Source of the DNA: Hyphobacterium sp. CCMP332
GTDB lineage: Bacteria > Pseudomonadota > Alphaproteobacteria > Caulobacterales > Maricaulaceae
DNA: 64,000 bases
Assembly (NCBI RefSeq): GCF_014323565.1
Contig: NZ_CP058669.1
Span: forward strand, 1,453,501 to 1,517,500
Direction: 5' to 3'
In this document: one piece after another, positions 60,975 to 64,000 of the stretch
How positions within the stretch are numbered: position 1 is the first letter of the stretch
Layout of the letters: each line of letters opens with the position of its first letter
Notes under the pieces: model-generated
Told to the model about the DNA's origin: nothing
The model's database searches: none
What the model saw: the letters and a program-made list of their open reading frames with translations, nothing else
Made by a program: the position numbers and the translations under genes

Positions 60975-61930
60975 TTTTCTTCCGTCCGTTCCAGTAGCCG
61001 GTTTGCAGCCTCCAGCACTGCGCCGACACTCAAATCATCCAGCAGACTGGACGGGTGGTGCCGCCAGTCAGGAAACTGCGTTTTCGTTTCTTCCAGCCCG
61101 CGCGGTCCGCGCACGGTCGCACATTGATCACCATAAGGTCCATACAACATCTCGTCCGAAGGACCGAACAGGCCCAGCGTGGGCGTGCCCATGGCCGCCG
61201 ACATGTGCATCAGGCCGGAATCATTGCCGATAAACAGACGCGCCCGCTCAACAACAGCCGCAACGTCAGAGAGGTATAGCTTTCCGGTCAGATCCATCAC
61301 GCCATTGTCCGGCAGGGCATTGATGATCGGGATGGCATGGTCTTCGTCCCCGGGGCCGCCGACGATGACGACACCCGCCCCCGCCATGGCCCCTCCTGGC
61401 GAAACCAGCGCTTTCACCACCTCCGCGAAATTCGTCGCCGGCCACATCTTGAAGGGCAGGCTGGCAGAGGGGCAGACCGCCAGCCAGTCGCGCCCCGGCG
61501 GCATCCAGGCCAGCGCCCGCTCCCGGGCTTCTTCGGCAAGGTATATTTTCGGCGCGGGTGGCGGATCCAGTCTCAGAACACCGGCCGCTTCCCGTACCTT
61601 GTGCATTTTGACCTTGGTACTTTTCAGCGGTTTGCGCTGATCCGCGATCAGCAGGTATGAAATGGCGGATCCGCGAAGATCAACCACCAGATCCCAATGC
61701 CGCATCACCACACGCCGCCAGAGCCCGAACCAGTGAAGGCCAAAGGGCTTTTTCCGAACGATAATCAGGCGCTCCAGACCGGGCGTGTTTTCCAGCACCG
61801 GTTGGGCCAGCGGCCCGCAGGCAATAGTGAATTTCGCTTCTGGCCATTGCCGAACGAGATAGTCGAGCACACCGGAATTGATCACGGCGTCGCCAATGCG
61901 CGTAGAGGTGATGAAAAGTATCCGCTTCAT
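60971..61930 (-). CDS. Glycosyltransferase family 9 (heptosyltransferase-like)
   Basis: A 319-residue GT9 protein: N-terminal ILFITSTRIGDAV, VVDLRG, and the nucleotide-binding C-terminal GNDSGLMHMSAAMGTPTLGLFGPS. GT9 enzymes add heptose or related sugars to the lipopolysaccharide core. The ATG at 61930 gives the usual N-terminus; the longer open frame upstream is antisense to ygfZ and rejected. Confidence 0.92.
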   Translation of the reverse strand: MKRILFITSTRIGDAVINSGVLDYLVRQWPEAKFTIACGPLAQPVLENTPGLERLIIVRKKPFGLHWFGLWRRVVMRHWDLVVDLRGSAISYLLIADQRKPLKSTKVKMHKVREAAGVLRLDPPPAPKIYLAEEARERALAWMPPGRDWLAVCPSASLPFKMWPATNFAEVVKALVSPGGAMAGAGVVIVGGPGDEDHAIPIINALPDNGVMDLTGKLYLSDVAAVVERARLFIGNDSGLMHMSAAMGTPTLGLFGPSDEMLYGPYGDQCATVRGPRGLEETKTQFPDWRHHPSSLLDDLSVGAVLEAANRLLERTEEK

Positions 61931-61994
61931 CACCTGCGGCTTAAACCATGCCTTGCCCCTTGGCCAGCACAACCGGCAATGCCATATGGCTGCC

Positions 61995-62777
61995 ATGAGC
62001 AATCCGGTTTTCCACCTTGCGGACCGTGCCGTTATCAGGATTTGCGGCCCGGACACGCGCGACTTTCTGCAACGCGTCATCACAAATGACCTGAAGCTTT
62101 GTGCGTCTGGCACCTTGCAGGCCGGCGCGCTGTTGACGCCGCAAGGCAAGATCATTTGCGACTTCCTGATCCATGGTGAAGACGACGGTGTCGTGCTCGA
62201 CATCCATGCCGATTCCGCGGAAGCCCTGATCAAGCGCCTGACGCTTTACCGCCTTCGTGCCAACGCCGACATTACGCTGGACAGCAGCGCGTTCGTGGTC
62301 GCCGGGACAGGCCTGGCCGATCCGCGATCTCCCCAATTGCCACAGCGCACCATCGCGTCGGACAAACCGGCCGCGGACGGCACAACGCGGCAGGCCGAAC
62401 TGGAAATTTCAGCCGGCATTCCAGCCTTCGGGCGAGATTATGGCGAGGCAGAGGTTTTCCCGACAGACGTCAATCTCGACCTCTATGGCGGTATTGCCTG
62501 GAAGAAAGGATGTTTTATCGGACAGGAAGTCCTGTCGCGGATGAAGCGCCGCGGCACGATCCGCAAACGCACTGTCGCTGTGGCCGCAAATTCAGCCGAA
62601 CCGGCAATGGGCGACGTCATTACGGCAGGCGATGTGCCACTGGGAAATATCACTTCGTCGGCGGGCAGACATGCGCTGGCGATTCTGCGGCTGGACCGGC
62701 TGGACGCCGCCAGTGAAGCGCCAACCCTCAACGGCGAAGCCGTGACAATTTCACCGCCCCCGATTTCGCCGGACTGA
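61995..62777 (+). CDS. ygfZ: Folate-binding protein YgfZ
   Basis: A 260-residue member of the YgfZ/GcvT-like family that supports Fe-S enzyme maintenance. Signature KGCFIGQEVLSRMK with the conserved Cys, and RDFLQRVITNDL near the N-terminus. Start uncertain between ATG 61995 and 61986; divergent from the glycosyltransferase with a 64-bp gap. Confidence 0.92.
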   Translation: MSNPVFHLADRAVIRICGPDTRDFLQRVITNDLKLCASGTLQAGALLTPQGKIICDFLIHGEDDGVVLDIHADSAEALIKRLTLYRLRANADITLDSSAFVVAGTGLADPRSPQLPQRTIASDKPAADGTTRQAELEISAGIPAFGRDYGEAEVFPTDVNLDLYGGIAWKKGCFIGQEVLSRMKRRGTIRKRTVAVAANSAEPAMGDVITAGDVPLGNITSSAGRHALAILRLDRLDAASEAPTLNGEAVTISPPPISPD

Positions 62778-62781
62778 ATTC

Positions 62782-62808
62782 CCCCACTCGCCAACGGGAC
62801 AAGTGGGG
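62782..62808 (+). terminator. Hairpin between ygfZ and tag
   Basis: CCCCACT (62782-62788) and AGTGGGG (62802-62808) form a 7-bp stem with a 13-nt loop just after the ygfZ stop; no T-tract follows, so this is weak. Confidence 0.3.
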
Positions 62809-62822
62809 TCTAAAGCGGAGCC

Positions 62823-63416
62823 ATGACGGTTACACCGATTTCGCGCTGTCCCTGGGCGCCGGACCACGATCCGCTCTATTCCGCCTATCACGATACGGAA
62901 TGGGGCGTGCCGGAGTATGATTCGCGCGCGCTCTGGGAAAAGCTCGTTCTCGACGGCATGCAGGCCGGACTGGCCTGGATCACCATTCTCAGGAAACGCG
63001 ACACCATTCGTGAAGCGTTTAACGGATTTGATCCGGTAAAAGTCGCCGCTTATGATGACCGGGATATGGACCGTCTGCTAGCCAATCCCGGCATCATCCG
63101 TTCGGGCGCGAAAATCCAGGCCGCCATTGGCGGCGCCCGCCTCTTCCTCGACATGCAGGAAAACGGCGAGGATTTTGCGGAGTATCTCTGGGCCTATACC
63201 GGCGGCAAGCCCCTGCAGAATGAGTGGGAAAGCATGTCCGACGTTCCGGCCAAGACACCTTTGAGCGAAACGATCGCGAAGGACCTGAAGAAGCGGGGTT
63301 TCAAATTCTGCGGACCTGTTATCGTTTACGCTTTCATGCAAGCCGTTGGCATGGTCAACGACCACCTTGTTGCCTGCCCGCGCCATTCAGATGTTCAGAA
63401 AATGGGAGTGCGCTGA
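62823..63416 (+). CDS. tag: DNA-3-methyladenine glycosylase I
   Basis: A 197-residue base-excision enzyme removing 3-methyladenine. Zinc ligands Cys9, His23, His181 and Cys185 are present (RCPWAP, YHDTEWG, NDHLVACPRH), as is GLAWITILRKR. Overlaps the next gene by one base (TGATG). Confidence 0.95.
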   Translation: MTVTPISRCPWAPDHDPLYSAYHDTEWGVPEYDSRALWEKLVLDGMQAGLAWITILRKRDTIREAFNGFDPVKVAAYDDRDMDRLLANPGIIRSGAKIQAAIGGARLFLDMQENGEDFAEYLWAYTGGKPLQNEWESMSDVPAKTPLSETIAKDLKKRGFKFCGPVIVYAFMQAVGMVNDHLVACPRHSDVQKMGVR

Positions 63417-63646
63417 TGTTTCGCGGAATGATCTCCATCCTTTCCCTTCTGGCTTTGGCCGGATGCTCGACCCTTGAATGGCCCGGTCGCGATGACGACG
63501 ACCTGACGGCGCAGGAATTGGGCGACGCAGACTGCCGTCTGGCACGGCCGTCCGATCCGGCAGGGCGGGGCGAATGGGTTTGTGAAAATCCAAGAACCGG
63601 CGAAATAGAGCGGCAATCCGAAAATCCGGTTTTCGGAAACGAATAG
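63416..63646 (+). CDS. Small lipoprotein
   Basis: A 76-residue protein with lipobox ALAGC (Cys17) and a charged mature part holding two cysteines (ADCRLARPSD, EWVCENPRTGE), likely a disulfide. No family recognised. Translationally coupled to tag. Confidence 0.75.
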   Translation: MFRGMISILSLLALAGCSTLEWPGRDDDDLTAQELGDADCRLARPSDPAGRGEWVCENPRTGEIERQSENPVFGNE

Positions 63647-63671
63647 CGTTGAAACCGAACGGACAGAATTC

Positions 63672-64000
63672 ATGACAAATGCGGTTATCCGGTCCTCGGG
63701 TCTCTGGACCCCGCCAGACAGTGTCAGCAATGACGAGTTGGTGGCTTGTTACAATGCGTGGGTCGAGAAGTGGAATGGCGAAAACGCCGATGCCATCGCC
63801 GCCGGTCACACCGAGGCGAAATCCCCCTCCTCCTCGGGCTTCATCGAGAAAGCATCCGGCATCAAGGCGCGGTATTCCGTCGACAAGGCGGGCGTGCTCG
63901 ACATTGACCGCATGCGTCCGCAAGTCCGCCGCCGCGAGGATAGCGAGATATCCATGATGGCCGAGGCGGGTCTGGCCGCCGCGCGCGAAGCGCTGGAAAG
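63672..64000 (+). CDS. Beta-ketoacyl-ACP synthase III-like protein, 5' part
   Basis: The first 109 residues of a protein cut by the window end. The start (LWTPPDSVSNDELV) and the GFIEKASGIKARYSVDKAGVLD segment match a branch of KAS III/FabH-like condensing enzymes that has a long N-terminal region. The catalytic Cys lies beyond the window. Which acyl substrate it uses cannot be told. Confidence 0.75.
   Translation, partial: MTNAVIRSSGLWTPPDSVSNDELVACYNAWVEKWNGENADAIAAGHTEAKSPSSSGFIEKASGIKARYSVDKAGVLDIDRMRPQVRRREDSEISMMAEAGLAAAREALE

Noticed and set aside
61931-62233. Upstream extension of the glycosyltransferase frame
   Set aside because: It is antisense to ygfZ and does not look like protein; the internal ATG gives the standard GT9 start.

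Overview
The window reads as a chromosome segment of a GC-rich alphaproteobacterium, most likely close to the Maricaulales/Hyphomonadaceae/Caulobacterales. This rests on an HdaB-like DnaA-domain-IV protein beside a DUF6456 protein and sufE, DUF2336, DUF5330-like and TIGR02301-like proteins, a DivJ/PleC-like kinase with a perfect CtrA-type box (TTAA-N7-TTAA) next to its start, and the ispA-dxs-tlyA order. No database search was possible, so taxonomy and family names come from recognised motifs and gene order. There is no phage, insertion sequence, CRISPR array or rRNA operon. Two tRNA genes are present.

Layout. 1-4.3 kb: exported proteins of unknown function and a multi-membrane-span histidine kinase. 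4.3-5.8 kb: sufE facing a coupled hdaB-DUF6456 pair. 6.0-13.6 kb (minus): a tightly overlapping Mrp-type cation/proton antiporter operon with split subunits, three D-type subunits and an unrecognised 105-residue membrane protein. 13.8-18.6 kb: DUF2336 protein, MFS transporter, S9 peptidase lipoprotein. 18.6-25.1 kb (minus): a complete TonB energising operon (DUF3450, TtpC-like ExbB, ExbB, two ExbD, TonB, TPR protein), an intrinsic terminator, then a second TonB. 25.6-29 kb: tRNA-Gln, tRNA-Pro, sppA and a DUF3667 protein. 29.1-34.1 kb: an oligopeptide importer whose binding protein is separated from its permeases by two paralogous exported-protein genes on the other strand; no ATPase genes are in view. 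34.4-37.8 kb: ATP-grasp-like protein, pdxH, compact J-domain protein, aroC. 37.9-40.1 kb: two secreted low-complexity proteins (one RGG-rich, one Tyr/Asn/Gly-rich) that share a C-terminal cysteine module.

40.1-45.6 kb (minus): isoprenoid cluster tlyA, dxs, ispA, xseB, then a histidine phosphatase, an acetylpolyamine/histone-deacetylase-like enzyme and a SET-domain protein. 46-48.4 kb: HSDL2-like dehydrogenase, signal peptidase I and a coupled YbjQ/membrane-protein pair. 48.5-56.6 kb: acyl-CoA dehydrogenase, YceI/cytochrome b561/YceI, threonylcarbamoyl-AMP synthase, FAD-linked dehydrogenase, YaaA, 3-hydroxybutyrate dehydrogenase. 56.7-57.4 kb: HicAB toxin-antitoxin with a palindromic operator candidate. 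57.4-64 kb: SRAP/YedK, NUDIX, TIGR02301-like protein, HAD-like protein, dihydroorotase, family 9 glycosyltransferase, YgfZ, 3-methyladenine glycosylase, a small lipoprotein, and the start of a KAS III-like gene cut by the window end.

Most of the window is housekeeping. The least explained elements are the two secreted proteins at 37.9-40.1 kb with their identically spaced C-terminal module, the paralogue pair inside the peptide-importer locus, the Mrp variant with its extra small subunit, and the deacetylase/SET pair.
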